A DNA stretch of 64,000 nucleotides from Pandoraea aquatica (GTDB lineage Bacteria; Pseudomonadota; Gammaproteobacteria; Burkholderiales; Burkholderiaceae). Below, one piece after another: positions 1 to 9,195 of the stretch. The position numbers and the translations under genes are program-made. Position 1 is the stretch's first letter. Each line of letters begins with the position of its first letter. The DNA is taken from contig NZ_CABPSN010000002.1 in the NCBI RefSeq assembly GCF_902459565.1, positions 620,001 to 684,000 on the forward strand. The letters are read 5' to 3'. The notes under the pieces are model-generated. The model was not told the origin of the DNA and ran no database searches. It worked only from the letters and a program-made list of their open reading frames with translations.

Positions 1-163
1 GCTGCGCGACTGGCCGCAACCGGCGAGCGGCGCGGATCGCAACTATGGTTATATGGCGCAGTGGTTCGGCATGTCGCTGATTCTGGCGCTGCTGGGACTG
101 CGTCTGGCGTATAAGCGCGGTCGCCGCATGGCCACGGCGACAAACAAATTCACGCGGGCTTAA
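1..163 (+). CDS. SURF1 family cytochrome oxidase assembly protein, C-terminal end only
   Basis: The window opens inside this gene; only the last 53 codons are visible, in the frame starting at base 2 and ending at TAA 161-163. The readable end contains NYGYMAQWFGMS followed by a hydrophobic segment (LILALLGLRLAY) and a basic tail, which is the typical final transmembrane helix of SURF1. SURF1 proteins help insert heme a into cytochrome c oxidase subunit I at the inner membrane. The next genes (SCO-like protein, ctaA, ctaB, SCO) all serve the same oxidase, which supports the call. The domain body lies outside the window. Confidence 0.75.
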   Translation, partial: LRDWPQPASGADRNYGYMAQWFGMSLILALLGLRLAYKRGRRMATATNKFTRA

Positions 164-190
164 GTTGCGCTAGACGCGCATAGGGCGAAC

Positions 191-823
191 ATGAGTGCAA
201 ATGTAAGTACGGATCGGCGTGGAAGTCCTGCCATCGACCCGGTGCAACGACGCCGTGCGAGGCGCATGCTCGTGCTGCTCTTCGTGGTGTGCGCCGCGCC
301 GGCGGTGGCGGCGTATCTGATGTATTACGTGTTCAAACCGCAGGGCGGCACGTCTGCCTACGGCAAGCTGATCGAACCGCAGCGTCCGTTGCCGGCGCTC
401 GTCGTGCATGACGACGAAACGGGCGAGAACCTGCCGCTGTCGTCGCTCAAGGGCAAATGGCTCATGATCAGCGCGGACACGGCCACATGCGACGAGAACT
501 GCGTCAGCAAGCTCTTCTATATGCGGCAGATCCGCGTCTTGCAGGGCAACGAGCGCACGCGGGTGGAAACGCTGTGGCTGGTGACGGACGCATCGAAAGT
601 GACGCAACAGATCGACGATGCCTATCCCGATACGCGCCGCCTGCGTGCCGATCCCGTCGCACTCGCCTCGTGGCTGCCGACGCAGGAAGGCACCGGCCTG
701 CGCGATCACATCTACCTGGTCGACCCGCTGGGCAACCTGATGATGGCGTTCCCGAAGAACGCCGATCCGGGCAAGATCAAGAGCGATCTGTCGCGACTGC
801 TGAAGTGGTCGGGGACGGGTTGA
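191..823 (+). CDS. SCO-like thioredoxin-fold membrane protein of the cytochrome oxidase cluster
   Basis: The 210-aa product has a basic N-terminus, one membrane segment at about residues 26-48 (MLVLLFVVC onward) and a periplasmic domain of thioredoxin/SCO character. Two cysteines, C100 and C104, form a CDENC motif after the SADTATC strand, matching the CxxxC copper/redox motif of SCO proteins in position but not in sequence (SCO has CPDVC). It lies 27 bases after the SURF1 gene and 94 bases before ctaA, so it is probably cotranscribed with oxidase assembly genes. Related genes occupy this place in other Burkholderiales and carry no firm name. I infer a redox or copper-delivery role in cytochrome oxidase maturation; the exact partner is unknown. 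Confidence 0.7.
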   Translation: MSANVSTDRRGSPAIDPVQRRRARRMLVLLFVVCAAPAVAAYLMYYVFKPQGGTSAYGKLIEPQRPLPALVVHDDETGENLPLSSLKGKWLMISADTATCDENCVSKLFYMRQIRVLQGNERTRVETLWLVTDASKVTQQIDDAYPDTRRLRADPVALASWLPTQEGTGLRDHIYLVDPLGNLMMAFPKNADPGKIKSDLSRLLKWSGTG

Positions 824-917
824 TGGGGCGAGGGAATGTCCCTCGAACGATGGTTGAAACGAATGGCCCCGGGGCGCACGTGCGCCCCGGACATGTTGAA
901 GAACTGACGTAAAACCG

Positions 918-2108
918 ATGCTTTACCTTCTGGAACTGGGCTTCATCGGCCTGTGTATCGCGGTGCTGCCGCTCGGCTGGGTGCTGCTGCGACGCGACGC
1001 GAACAAGTACCGCAAACTGGCCTGGGTGACGACCTTTCTCACGCTCGACCTGATCATGTTCGGCGGCTTCACGCGTCTGACGGATTCGGGTCTCGGATGC
1101 CCCGACTGGCCGGGGTGCTACGGCACGTCGTCGCCGTTCGCCGCGCATGCCGATATCCACGCCGCGCAGTTGATGCTGCCCAGCGGTCCGGTGACCTTCG
1201 TCAAAGCGTGGATCGAGATGATCCACCGGTACTTCGCGATGGCCGTCGGCGTGCTCATCATCACTTTGATGGTGATGGCGTGGGTGAAGCGTCGCGAGCT
1301 GAAGCAATCGCCGTGGCTGGCCACGTGGCTGCTGGTGCTCGTGTGTGTGCAGGGGGCATTCGGTGCGTGGACCGTCACGATGAAGCTGCAACCGGTGATC
1401 GTCTCCATCCATTTGATGTTGGCGCTCACTTTGCTCGGATCGCTGGCATGGCTGGCATGCCGGCAGATGCCACTGACGAGCGTTGCGGCCGATGCCGGCG
1501 CCTTGCGCTGGCGCTGGGCGGCGCTGATCGGACTGGCGTTGCTCGTCTTCCAGATTGCCCTTGGCGGATGGGTAAGCACCAACTACGCTGTATTGGCATG
1601 CACTGACTTCCCGACGTGTCAGGGTCAGTGGATTCCGTCGATGGACTTCCACAACGGGTTCAGGCTATGGCGAGAACTGGGCAAGACGGCGGGGGGCGAG
1701 GTGATTCCGATGGATGCGCTCGTGGCGATTCACTGGGTGCACCGGACGTTTGCCGTGGTCGTGGTGCTGTATCTGGCGTGGCTGGCGAGCCGCCTGCGAC
1801 GTCATGCCGCGCTCAGAAAGCTCTCGATTCTGGTATTTCTACTGGTGCTCGTGCAATTCGCGACCGGATTGTCGAACATCGTTTTCCAATGGCCGCTGCT
1901 CAATGCCATCGCCCACAACGGCGGCGCGGCGGTCCTGCTGCTTTTGCTTGTCATGTTAAACTACCGCATTCGCGCCGCCCGCCTAGTCGCAGCGGCGCCC
2001 ATTGCGGCCAGCCTGATAGATCAGGCAGACGTCCCGGCCCGCCAGAAGCCTTTCTCCGCAGCGGAGCCGGCTGCCGCACCGCTCGGCGCCCCGTCTGGCC
2101 CGGCGTAG
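918..2108 (+). CDS. ctaA: Heme A synthase (COX15/CtaA family)
   Basis: This 396-aa polytopic membrane protein carries the COX15/CtaA pattern: [19 protein letters not shown] near the first helix, [15 protein letters not shown], a second-half [28 protein letters not shown] and [11 protein letters not shown]. The conserved histidines ligate heme in the two pseudo-symmetric four-helix halves, and the cysteine pairs sit in the periplasmic loops. The enzyme oxidises the C8 methyl of heme O to the formyl of heme A for aa3-type oxidases. The alanine-rich tail (after about residue 355) is longer than the family core needs. ctaB starts 19 bases downstream, so substrate and product enzymes are coexpressed. 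ATG at 918 is used; no strong Shine-Dalgarno is visible. Confidence 0.95.
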   Translation: MLYLLELGFIGLCIAVLPLGWVLLRRDANKYRKLAWVTTFLTLDLIMFGGFTRLTDSGLGCPDWPGCYGTSSPFAAHADIHAAQLMLPSGPVTFVKAWIEMIHRYFAMAVGVLIITLMVMAWVKRRELKQSPWLATWLLVLVCVQGAFGAWTVTMKLQPVIVSIHLMLALTLLGSLAWLACRQMPLTSVAADAGALRWRWAALIGLALLVFQIALGGWVSTNYAVLACTDFPTCQGQWIPSMDFHNGFRLWRELGKTAGGEVIPMDALVAIHWVHRTFAVVVVLYLAWLASRLRRHAALRKLSILVFLLVLVQFATGLSNIVFQWPLLNAIAHNGGAAVLLLLLVMLNYRIRAARLVAAAPIAASLIDQADVPARQKPFSAAEPAAAPLGAPSGPA

Positions 2109-2127
2109 CGCATTGCCTTCAGAGTGT

Positions 2128-3033
2128 ATGAAAAGCACGACCCTTCCCCATCCGCCGGCTAGCCGTATCGCGCAATACTGGGCGTTGACCAAGCCCCGCG
2201 TGACGCAGCTCGCCGTCTTCTGTGCCGTGATCGGCATGTTCCTGTCCACGCGCGGCATGGTGCCGTGGCAGGTGCTGATCGGCGGCACCATCGGCATCTG
2301 GCTGCTCGCCGGATCGGCCTTCGCCGTGAACTGCCTGATCGAACAACGCGTCGACGCGCTCATGCGCCGCACCGCGTGGCGTCCGTCGGCACGCGGCGAG
2401 ATTGCGCCGTGGCAGATCATCGTCTTCTCGACGATTCTGGGTGCCGCCGGCATGGTGGTGCTCTATACGTTCACGAATCCCCTGACGATGTGGCTGACGC
2501 TCGGCACGTTCGTCGGTTACGCGCTCATCTACACCATCATCCTCAAGCCCTCGACGCCGCAGAACATCGTGATCGGCGGCGCGGCAGGTGCGATGCCCCC
2601 GGCCCTCGGCTGGGCCGCTGCGACCGGCGTCGTGCCGGCCGATGCGTGGATTCTGGTGCTGATCATTTTCGTCTGGACGCCGCCGCACTTCTGGGCGCTG
2701 GCGCTTTACCGCCGCCAGGACTATGTGAACTCGGGGCTGCCGATGCTGCCGATCACGCACGGCGAGAAGTACACGCGTCTGCAGATCCTGCTTTACAGCG
2801 TGGTGCTGTTCGCGGTGTCGCTGCTGCCGTTCGCACATCGCATGAGCGGCTATCTGTATCTTGTCTCGGCGGTGGTGCTCTCAGGCATCTTCCTCGGTTA
2901 CGCGATCAAGCTGTGGCGCAAGTATTCCGATGAGCTGTCGCGCTCGATGTTCCGCTATTCGATCGTCTACCTCTCGCTGCTGTTCGCGGCGCTGCTGGTC
3001 GACCATTACGTGCAGATCTACCTGCTGGGCTGA
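2128..3033 (+). CDS. ctaB: Protoheme IX farnesyltransferase (heme O synthase)
   Basis: The 301-aa product is a UbiA-superfamily prenyltransferase. [19 protein letters not shown] is the CyoE/CtaB version of the first Asp-rich allyl-pyrophosphate site, and [19 protein letters not shown] marks the second half. About nine hydrophobic helices are evident. It transfers the farnesyl group to heme B to make heme O, which the preceding CtaA converts to heme A. I chose ATG 2128 ([10 protein letters not shown]) rather than a TTG 15 bases earlier because homologues start close to the conserved YWALTKPRV segment. A weak inverted repeat follows at 3075-3109 before the SCO gene. Confidence 0.95.
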   Translation: MKSTTLPHPPASRIAQYWALTKPRVTQLAVFCAVIGMFLSTRGMVPWQVLIGGTIGIWLLAGSAFAVNCLIEQRVDALMRRTAWRPSARGEIAPWQIIVFSTILGAAGMVVLYTFTNPLTMWLTLGTFVGYALIYTIILKPSTPQNIVIGGAAGAMPPALGWAAATGVVPADAWILVLIIFVWTPPHFWALALYRRQDYVNSGLPMLPITHGEKYTRLQILLYSVVLFAVSLLPFAHRMSGYLYLVSAVVLSGIFLGYAIKLWRKYSDELSRSMFRYSIVYLSLLFAALLVDHYVQIYLLG

Positions 3034-3074
3034 ACCTCCGGGGCATTTGCCCGTCACAGGCTGAGTCACGACGA

Positions 3075-3109
3075 CAGGCGCGTTACGGTATTCTTCGCCG
3101 GCGCGCCTG
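3075..3109 (+). terminator. Possible weak hairpin between ctaB and the SCO gene
   Basis: CAGGCGCG at 3075-3082 and CGCGCCTG at 3102-3109 can pair around a 19-base loop and are followed by TTGTATTTT. The loop is long and the T stretch broken, so this may only attenuate transcription into the SCO gene. Confidence 0.3.
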
Positions 3110-3158
3110 TTGTATTTTCCGAAGGCGTTTTTTCCATACGTTCTGGGGTCATTCGTTC

Positions 3159-3764
3159 ATGAATCTTGCTGTCATCTGGTTGCGCCGCGCGATGTTGCTG
3201 ATGGGGCTGACGGTGCTTCTCGCCGCCTGCGGTAAGGAAGGGCCGACGTTCACGAGCCTCGATATCACCGGTAACAAGGAGTTCGCCAAGGACTTCTCGT
3301 TGCAGGACCCGCAGGGCAAGACACGCACGCTCGCCGATTACAAGGGCAAGGCCGTGGTGATGTTCTTCGGCTACACGCATTGCCCGGACGTTTGCCCGAC
3401 CACGATGGCGGAACTCAATCAGGTGATGCAGAAGCTCGGTGCGGACGACGCCCAGCGCGTGCAGGTGCTGTTCGTGACGGTCGACCCGCAGCGCGATTCG
3501 GCTGAGCTGATGGGGCAGTACGTGCCCGCGTTCAATCCCGCGTTCGTGGGGCTGCGTCCTGCGGATGACGCCGCGCTCAAGGAAGTGACCAAGTCGTTCC
3601 GCGTGGTGGTCAACAAGGTGGAAGGCTCGACGCCCAACAACTACACCATCGATCACACCGCCGGGATTTACGTCTTCGATCCGAACGGGCAACTGCGCTT
3701 GTTCATGCGTCCGGACGAGCCGGTCGATGCCATGGCCAAGGATCTGAAGACGTTGTTGAGCTAA
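3159..3764 (+). CDS. SCO1/SenC family copper chaperone lipoprotein
   Basis: The 201-aa protein starts with a lipoprotein signal peptide ending in the lipobox LAAC (lipidated Cys24). The periplasmic thioredoxin-like domain has the copper-binding CPDVC motif at C76/C80 and the third ligand histidine in the late IDHTAGIYV segment, so all SCO ligands are present. SCO proteins deliver copper to the CuA centre of cytochrome c oxidase and maintain its redox state. It closes the oxidase-assembly run and is followed by a strong bidirectional terminator shared with the convergent cyd operon. The start is ATG 3159. Confidence 0.93.
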   Translation: MNLAVIWLRRAMLLMGLTVLLAACGKEGPTFTSLDITGNKEFAKDFSLQDPQGKTRTLADYKGKAVVMFFGYTHCPDVCPTTMAELNQVMQKLGADDAQRVQVLFVTVDPQRDSAELMGQYVPAFNPAFVGLRPADDAALKEVTKSFRVVVNKVEGSTPNNYTIDHTAGIYVFDPNGQLRLFMRPDEPVDAMAKDLKTLLS

Positions 3765-3797
3765 GGCTTCGATTCGTCTCACGATCTCACCGCCATA

Positions 3798-3827
3798 AAA
3801 AATCGCGCCCCTGGAGGCGCGATTTTT
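3798..3827. terminator. Bidirectional intrinsic terminator between the SCO gene and cydX
   Basis: AAAAATCGCGCC at 3798-3809 pairs perfectly with GGCGCGATTTTT at 3816-3827 around a six-base loop, giving a GC core with A and T runs on both flanks. It can end transcription from both convergent operons. Confidence 0.9.
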
Positions 3828-3863
3828 GTTTCTACGACGAGCCGAGATGCCGCATCGTCAGGC

Positions 3864-3980
3864 TCAACTGCCTTCCTGACTGCGACGTTCGAGGTCGTCA
3901 TGCGCTTCGAACCACATCACGTTGATGATGCCGAACGCGAGCGCGAGGCCAAGGCCGAGAATCCAAGAGAAGTACCACAT
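3864..3980 (-). CDS. cydX: Cytochrome bd oxidase small subunit CydX
   Basis: This 38-codon gene encodes a peptide beginning MWYFSWILG, the hallmark start of CydX, followed by one hydrophobic helix (to about residue 24) and a polar, charged tail ending in RRSQEGS. CydX is a single-pass subunit that stabilises the hemes of cytochrome bd. AAGGAG lies about eight bases before the ATG at 3980, and the gene follows cydB after 15 bases, exactly where cydX/cbdX is found in other proteobacteria. Length agrees with the E. coli protein (37 aa). It is followed by the shared terminator at 3798-3827. It is short enough to be missed by automatic annotation. Confidence 0.93.
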   Translation of the reverse strand: MWYFSWILGLGLALAFGIINVMWFEAHDDLERRSQEGS

Positions 3981-3995
3981 GTCGCGACTCCTTGA

Positions 3996-5138
3996 TCAGT
4001 ACATCGTGTGCGGGTTGTCGTTGACCGTCTCGATCGTCACGCGCCCACGGATCACGCGATACACCCAGCCGGTGTAGAGCAGGATGATGGGCAGGAAGAC
4101 GACCACGGCGATCAGCATGATTTGCAGCGTGAGTTGGCTCGACGTGGCGTCCCAGACCGTGAGGCTGCTGCCCGGCGCGGTGGCCGAGGGCATGACGAAC
4201 GGGAACATCGAGAAGCCGGCGGTGAGGATGATGCCCGCGATCATCAGCCCGGTGACGACGAACGTCCACGCATACGCGCGGCTCGTGGCGAGCAGGGCGG
4301 CGAGCAACGCGCACAGGCAGGCAACGACCGGCGCGGCAATCATCCACGGATAGGTGTGATAGTTCGTGAGCCACAAGCCCGGGCCGGTGGTGACCTGCTT
4401 CATCAACGGGTTGGCCGGTGAGTCGGTGGCCCCCATCTGCGTGATGGCAAAGCCGTCGACGTGCGTGGCGACCAGCACCCCGGCCACGAGGAACAGCAGC
4501 AGCGTGCCCAATGCGGTGAGACGCATGATGCGTCCGGCGCGCTCGGCCACGAGCGGGTCGGCCTTCATGCGAAGGTGCGCGGCACCGTGCGTGACCAGCA
4601 TCAGCAGGCTGACCAGTCCGCACAACAGCGCGAACGGATTGAGCAAGGCCCAGAACGACCCGGTGTAGGTCGAGCGCAGGGTGTTGTCGAACGAGAACGG
4701 CAGGCCGAGCAGCAGGTTGCCGAAGGCTACGCCGAACACCAGCGACGGCACCGTGCTGCCGACGAACAGCGCCCAGTCCCACGAGTTGCGCCAGCGCGCG
4801 CTGGGCAACTTGTTGCGATAGTCGAAGCCGACCGGTCGCAGGAACAGCGCGAAGAGCACGAGCAGCAGCGCCCAGTACAGGCCCGAGAAGGCGGCGGCGT
4901 AGACGAGCGGCCACGCGGCGAACATCGCGCCGCCTGCCGTCACGAACCAGACCTGGTTGCCTTCCCACGTGGGGGCGATGGTGTTGATGATGACGCGTCG
5001 TTCTGCGTCGGTCTTGCCGAGGAAGGGCAGCAGCGTGCCGGTGCCCATGTCGAAGCCGTCGAAGAAGGCGAAGCCGATCAGCAGCACGCCGACGAGCACC
5101 CACCAGATCAGCTTGAGTACGGTGTAATCGATCATCAT
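3996..5138 (-). CDS. cydB: Cytochrome d ubiquinol oxidase subunit II
   Basis: The 380-aa polytopic protein has the CydB signature [16 protein letters not shown] near residue 28, then [12 protein letters not shown] and [10 protein letters not shown] toward the C-terminus. About eight or nine membrane helices are visible. With CydA and CydX it forms the high-affinity bd-type quinol oxidase, which reduces O2 without pumping protons. I chose the first ATG of the MMIDYT pair at 5138, with AGGGAG about ten bases upstream; the second ATG at 5135 is equally possible. It lies 20 bases after cydA and 15 before cydX, in one operon. Confidence 0.95.
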   Translation of the reverse strand: MMIDYTVLKLIWWVLVGVLLIGFAFFDGFDMGTGTLLPFLGKTDAERRVIINTIAPTWEGNQVWFVTAGGAMFAAWPLVYAAAFSGLYWALLLVLFALFLRPVGFDYRNKLPSARWRNSWDWALFVGSTVPSLVFGVAFGNLLLGLPFSFDNTLRSTYTGSFWALLNPFALLCGLVSLLMLVTHGAAHLRMKADPLVAERAGRIMRLTALGTLLLFLVAGVLVATHVDGFAITQMGATDSPANPLMKQVTTGPGLWLTNYHTYPWMIAAPVVACLCALLAALLATSRAYAWTFVVTGLMIAGIILTAGFSMFPFVMPSATAPGSSLTVWDATSSQLTLQIMLIAVVVFLPIILLYTGWVYRVIRGRVTIETVNDNPHTMY

Positions 5139-5158
5139 GATGTGTGTCTCCCTGACGA

Positions 5159-6772
5159 TCAGACCGAAGCTGCCGGACGGTCGCCCGCCATCGCGGCGCC
5201 GCTCGACCCTTCCGTCTCGAAGTGATAGCGGCCGGTGTGCAGCGACGACGGGCCGAGCTTGACGTACTTCACCATCAGGAACATCTCGATGATGAGCAGC
5301 GCGGTGTAGAAGATGATGAAGCCCGCGAGACTCATGTACAGATCGGTGGCCGACAGCGACGACGTCGAGAGATGCGTCGGCAGAATACCGGCGATGGTCC
5401 ACGGCTGACGTCCCATTTCGGCGACGATCCAGCCGAACTCGGCGGCGAGCCACGGCAGAGGAATCGCCCACACGCACCAGCGCAGGAACCACGCCGAGCG
5501 CGGCTTGAGCAGACGGCGTCGTGCGCACAGCCAGAACGCCCAGAGGAACGTGAAGAGGAACAGGAAGCCGAGGCCGACCATGATGCGGAACGACCAGAAC
5601 ACGGGCGCCACGGGCGGAATAGTGTCGTTGGCCGCCATCAGGATCTGTTCCGGCGTGGCGTCGACGACGTTCGGCGTGTACTTCTTGAGCAGCAGGCCGT
5701 AGCCGAGGTCGTCCTTGAACTTGTCGAACTCGGCGCGCACCGCCGGCGACGTATCGCCGCTGCGCAGCTTTTCGAGGGCCGCGAACGCGATCATGCCGCG
5801 CTTGATGTTGTCCTTATGCTCGTCGCGCAACTGCGTGAGACCGATGACCGGCGTGTCGACCGAGCGCGTGGCGATCAGCCCCATCGCCCAGGGAATCTTC
5901 ACCGCGTAATCGGTGCGTTGTTCCTTCTGATTCGGGAAGCCGAACAGCGTGAACGATGCCGGCGGCTTGGCCGTCTCCCATTCCGCTTCGATGGCCGCGA
6001 GCTTCACCTTTTGTACTTCACCCGTGGTGTAGCCCGATTCGTCGCCCAGCACGATGACGGACAGCGTGGACGCCAGACCGAAGCCCGCCGCGACCGCGAA
6101 CGAGCGCAGCGCGAACGGCACGTCGCGACGCTTGAGCAGGTACCACGCGGAGATGCCGAGCACGAACATGGCGGCGGTCACGTAACCGGCCGAGAGCGTG
6201 TGCACGAACTTCACCTGAGCGACCGGGTTGAACACCACTTCCCAGATGCTGCTCAGCTCCATGCGCATGGTCTCGTAGTTGAAGTGCGCCCCGATCGGAT
6301 TGTTCATCCAGCCGTTGGCCACGAGAATCCACAGCGCCGAGAGGTTCGAGCCGAGGGCCACTGCGAAGGTAGTCGCAAGGTGGCCGATGCGAGAGAGCTT
6401 GTTCCATCCGAAGAAGAACAGGCCGACGAACGTCGCTTCGAGGAAGAAGGCCATCAACCCCTCGATCGCGAGCGGCACACCGAAGATGTCGCCGACGTAA
6501 TGCGAGTAGTAGGCCCAGTTGGTGCCGAACTGGAATTCGAGCGTGAGACCCGTGGTCACGCCCATCGCGAAGTTGATCAGGAAGAGCTTGCCCCAGAACT
6601 GGGTCATGTCCTTGTAGATCTGCTTGCCGGTCATCACATAGACCGATTCCATGATGACGAGCAGCCACGACAGGCCCAGTGTGAGCGGGACGAACAGAAA
6701 GTGATACAGCGCCGTTATGGCGAACTGCAAGCGCGAGAGGTCGACGACTTCGCTACTGATCATGGCGGACAC
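5159..6772 (-). CDS. cydA: Cytochrome d ubiquinol oxidase subunit I
   Basis: The 537-aa protein carries [19 protein letters not shown] with the heme b595 ligand histidine, the GRQPW motif late in the protein, and the quinol-binding Q-loop region with [20 protein letters not shown]. The length and inserted region after the GRQPW-distal loop resemble the long (E. coli-like) type rather than the shorter cyanide-insensitive CioA type. It contains hemes b558, b595 and d. The start ATG at 6772 overlaps the end of the upstream cydP gene by 20 bases, which suggests translational coupling. Confidence 0.95.
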   Translation of the reverse strand: MSAMISSEVVDLSRLQFAITALYHFLFVPLTLGLSWLLVIMESVYVMTGKQIYKDMTQFWGKLFLINFAMGVTTGLTLEFQFGTNWAYYSHYVGDIFGVPLAIEGLMAFFLEATFVGLFFFGWNKLSRIGHLATTFAVALGSNLSALWILVANGWMNNPIGAHFNYETMRMELSSIWEVVFNPVAQVKFVHTLSAGYVTAAMFVLGISAWYLLKRRDVPFALRSFAVAAGFGLASTLSVIVLGDESGYTTGEVQKVKLAAIEAEWETAKPPASFTLFGFPNQKEQRTDYAVKIPWAMGLIATRSVDTPVIGLTQLRDEHKDNIKRGMIAFAALEKLRSGDTSPAVRAEFDKFKDDLGYGLLLKKYTPNVVDATPEQILMAANDTIPPVAPVFWSFRIMVGLGFLFLFTFLWAFWLCARRRLLKPRSAWFLRWCVWAIPLPWLAAEFGWIVAEMGRQPWTIAGILPTHLSTSSLSATDLYMSLAGFIIFYTALLIIEMFLMVKYVKLGPSSLHTGRYHFETEGSSGAAMAGDRPAASV

Positions 6773-7103
6773 CTTGATTTTTGGTGGGGGACTGCGCTTC
6801 GACAGCCTGCGGCCCGATGAGGGCGCGGGCCACGACGTCCGGCGGCAATTGCATGTGCTTGGCCATTGGAGCGTCGAAGAACGCGTGCTTCAGAATGAAC
6901 AGGAGTACTACCTTGATCGCCAAAACGATCAGGATTTCGAAGGCAAAACGGGAAGGGCGGGTGCGCCAGCGTCGGATCATCCAGGCGAGGATGCCCGTGG
7001 CTGCCGGTGTCGGCGGGGCCGAGACCGCTGCGGCCGATACTGCCGACGCGGCGGGTGATGCCGTGGCGTGAGGCTTCAGACTGCTAGGAGAGTGGGTGTC
7101 CAT
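6753..7103 (-). CDS. cydP: Small membrane protein of the cyd operon, CydP-like
   Basis: The 116-aa product has an alanine/serine/proline-rich first half, then a basic stretch (RRWRTRPSRF) leading into one membrane helix (EILIVLAIKVVLLFILKHAFF) at about residues 52-72. The sequence around IKxVLLFxxKHAFF resembles the small protein called CydP that precedes cydA in Burkholderiales; I recall this family from memory and could not check it. The long N-terminal extension is unusual. ATG 7103 is chosen because GCCAGGAG lies upstream at good distance. It overlaps cydA by 20 bases. Its exact role in the bd oxidase is not established; it may be an accessory subunit. Confidence 0.7.
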   Translation of the reverse strand: MDTHSPSSLKPHATASPAASAVSAAAVSAPPTPAATGILAWMIRRWRTRPSRFAFEILIVLAIKVVLLFILKHAFFDAPMAKHMQLPPDVVARALIGPQAVEAQSPTKNQGVRHDQ

Positions 7104-7162
7104 CCGTGACGGCTCCTGGCGTCGAAAGTCGTGTTGTTGGGAACAGCGTCGACTTTCGGCGC

Positions 7163-7190
7163 ATTTTGCCTTATCGCTTGAAAATGTCAA
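7163..7190 (-). promoter_or_regulatory. Candidate sigma-70 promoter of the cyd operon
   Basis: Reading the minus strand, TTGACA (7190-7185) is followed after 16 bases by CAAAAT (7168-7163), a perfect -35 with a four-of-six -10, about 60 bases ahead of the cydP start. No clear FNR box was found beside it. The assignment rests on pattern alone. Confidence 0.45.
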
Positions 7191-7431
7191 ACCGCAGCGC
7201 ACGGGGGCGGATGACACGCAGATGACGCTGGTTCGATGCGGATCTGCCGTCGTGAGCAACGGCAGATGAGAAGCGGATTCGAGACAAGGGTCCGGCGCGG
7301 CGAACGGCCCCCGGGCCGTCCTTCGCACGCAGCATGGCTACGTACGAGCCGATTCTATCGACGGGGTCGATAGCAGACCTTGCGATGCATCAAGTCGCGA
7401 TCAGATGGCGGATGAACTTTCGAAGTCCAAT

Positions 7432-7469
7432 AAAAAAGCCCCGCGAACCTCTCGGGCTTCACGGGGCTT
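7432..7469 (-). terminator. Intrinsic terminator of rpoH
   Basis: On the minus strand AAGCCCCG (7469-7462) and CGGGGCTT (7443-7436) form a stem that runs into a T stretch (7437-7432). It lies about 80 bases after the rpoH stop. Confidence 0.85.
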
Positions 7470-7549
7470 GGCTGTCGGCGATGTTCCGTCGACGTGGGTC
7501 GCGGTGTCGTGTGGCAATTTGTCGCTGCCTTCGACACCCGATCCCGGTA

Positions 7550-8488
7550 TTACGCGTAGGCTTGCAACGCGCCTTTCATCTTCTTCATGGCGGCCACTTC
7601 GATTTGACGGATACGCTCGGCGGAGACGCCGAATTCGTCTGCCAGTTCATGCAGCGTGGCACCACCGCTGCCGTCGTCGGCGACCGACAACCAGCGCGCT
7701 TCGATGATACGGCGACTGCGCGGGTCGAGACGGCCCAGCGCTGTTTGCAGACCGTCGCTTTGCAGATGGTCACGCTCGCGTGCGGCGATCACGGCGGTCG
7801 GCTCCTGATGGGAGTCGGCCAGATAGGCGATGGGGGCGAAGCTCGCGCTTTCGCCGTCGTCGCTGTGACCTTCGAGGGCGATATCGCCGCCCGACATGCG
7901 CGTTTCCATCTCGATGACGTCTTCACGCTTGACGTTCAGATCGCGTGCGACCTGATCGATCTCTTCCGGCGTGAAAGCCTGCAAGCCTTGCTTCTGGCTA
8001 CGCAGATTGAAGAACAGCTTGCGTTGGGCCTTGGTCGTGGCGACCTTGACCGTGCGCCAGTTCTTCAGCACGTATTCGTGAATCTCGGCCTTGATCCAGT
8101 GCATGGCGTACGACACGAGTCGGACACCCTGTGTGGGATCGAAGCGTTTGACGGCCTTCATCAGGCCGATATTGCCTTCCTGAATCAGGTCGGCGTGCGG
8201 CAGACCGTAACCGAGGTAATTACGCGCGATCGAGACCACCAGACGCAGGTGCGAGAGCACGAGCTGGCGGGCGGCTTCGAGGTCGTCGTTTTCACGCAGG
8301 CGCTTGGCGAGCGACTGCTCTTCCTCGGCGGTGAGCAGGGGAATGCGATGGACAGCCTGAATGTAGCTGTCGATATTGCCCAGACTGCCCGGCAGCATCA
8401 GCGCCGACGGGGCAAGTGCAAGGGCACGCGAATTCGGCGCCGTGCCGGTGGCCGGCGTCGTCGGATGCTTGTTGGCGGCAGTACTCAA
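7550..8488 (-). CDS. rpoH: Heat-shock RNA polymerase sigma factor (sigma-32)
   Basis: The 312-aa protein has sigma-70 region 2 (LVLSHLRLVVSIARNYLGYG, DLIQEGNIGLMKAVKRFDP), the RpoH-specific box QRKLFFNLR just after region 2.4, and a region 4.2 helix-turn-helix (TLHELADEFGVSAERIRQIE). It directs transcription of chaperone and protease genes. Translation appears to begin at TTG 8488 (TTG-AGT-ACT) because AGGAG is eight bases upstream and no ATG or GTG is better placed. A weak start codon fits a factor whose synthesis is kept low. A perfect CIRCE element lies 36 bases upstream, so HrcA probably represses it. Confidence 0.95.
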   Translation of the reverse strand: MSTAANKHPTTPATGTAPNSRALALAPSALMLPGSLGNIDSYIQAVHRIPLLTAEEEQSLAKRLRENDDLEAARQLVLSHLRLVVSIARNYLGYGLPHADLIQEGNIGLMKAVKRFDPTQGVRLVSYAMHWIKAEIHEYVLKNWRTVKVATTKAQRKLFFNLRSQKQGLQAFTPEEIDQVARDLNVKREDVIEMETRMSGGDIALEGHSDDGESASFAPIAYLADSHQEPTAVIAARERDHLQSDGLQTALGRLDPRSRRIIEARWLSVADDGSGGATLHELADEFGVSAERIRQIEVAAMKKMKGALQAYA

Positions 8489-8523
8489 GTGGTGGACTCC
8501 TGGTTAGCCTCTGGGAAAGCATT

Positions 8524-8550
8524 TTAGCACTCTCTTTCGATGAGTGCTAA
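8524..8550. promoter_or_regulatory. CIRCE element (HrcA operator) upstream of rpoH
   Basis: TTAGCACTC at 8524-8532, nine spacer bases, and GAGTGCTAA at 8542-8550 match the CIRCE consensus at all 18 conserved positions. On the minus strand the distal arm merges into TAAAAT, a plausible -10 for rpoH. The element lies between rpoH (start 8488) and the divergent gene at 8712, but much nearer rpoH. Confidence 0.93.
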
Positions 8551-8711
8551 AGACGTTAGAACCCTTACCGGACGGGAAGTTTCCGGCTTCTTGGGGTTTT
8601 CCAGCACCCCCCGTCAAACGGGAGAAGTCACTGGCGCAAACGTGACTCGGATGGTGTAAATTGCAACCCAAGCCACGAGCGTAAAGTGATGGCGAAGGAT
8701 GGGAGGTCAGC

Positions 8712-9101
8712 ATGGCGGGAAAGCACATTGACGCGGTACGACAACTCGAATCGGCGCGCTTCGAAGCGATGATCGAAGGCGATGTCGATGAGCTGGAAAA
8801 GCTCCTCGCGGACGATCTGTTCTACGTGCATTCGAATGGCAAACGCGAGACCAAGCGCGAATTTCTCGACGCGATCAGCTCCGGCCGCCGCCGTTACCTC
8901 GACATCGACGTCGATCCGAAAGCGCAGGAACTCCGCCAGTTCGGCGACACGGTGGTCGTCACCGGCAAGCTCAAGGTCGAACTGGAAACCGCGACCGGTT
9001 CGCTCGCGTCGCAAATGACCTACACGGCAGTGCACAAGCTGCTGGCCGAAGCCTGGCTTGTCATCTCCTGGCAGGCAACCCGCATGGCGTCGGCAGACTG
9101 A
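8712..9101 (+). CDS. NTF2-like (DUF4440/SnoaL-type) small protein
   Basis: The 129-aa protein has the cone-fold pattern of the NTF2/DUF4440 group: an N-terminal helix (VRQLESARFEAMIEGDVDELEKLL), then DDLFYVHSNGKRETKREFLDAI, and strands ending in the aromatic WLVISWQATRM. Members bind small hydrophobic ligands or act as isomerases/polyketide cyclases, but no catalytic residues are diagnostic here, so the function is unknown. GGGAGG lies upstream of ATG 8712. It is divergent from rpoH across the CIRCE-containing region and convergent with ybiB. Confidence 0.75.
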   Translation: MAGKHIDAVRQLESARFEAMIEGDVDELEKLLADDLFYVHSNGKRETKREFLDAISSGRRRYLDIDVDPKAQELRQFGDTVVVTGKLKVELETATGSLASQMTYTAVHKLLAEAWLVISWQATRMASAD

Positions 9102-9195
9102 AGCATTCGACCGTATCCGAATCGCCGCTCAGCGCCTGTCTGAAATCTGACCCGCCCGGTACTCTCCGGGCGTCCTCTCCAAAACAGAAGATTTG

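Larger units (their letters stand above)
7104..7549. other. 446-base intergenic region between cydP and rpoH
   Basis: It holds the candidate cyd promoter (7163-7190) and the rpoH terminator (7432-7469). I see no further gene; the open stretches in it have no credible start or family resemblance. Confidence 0.6.
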
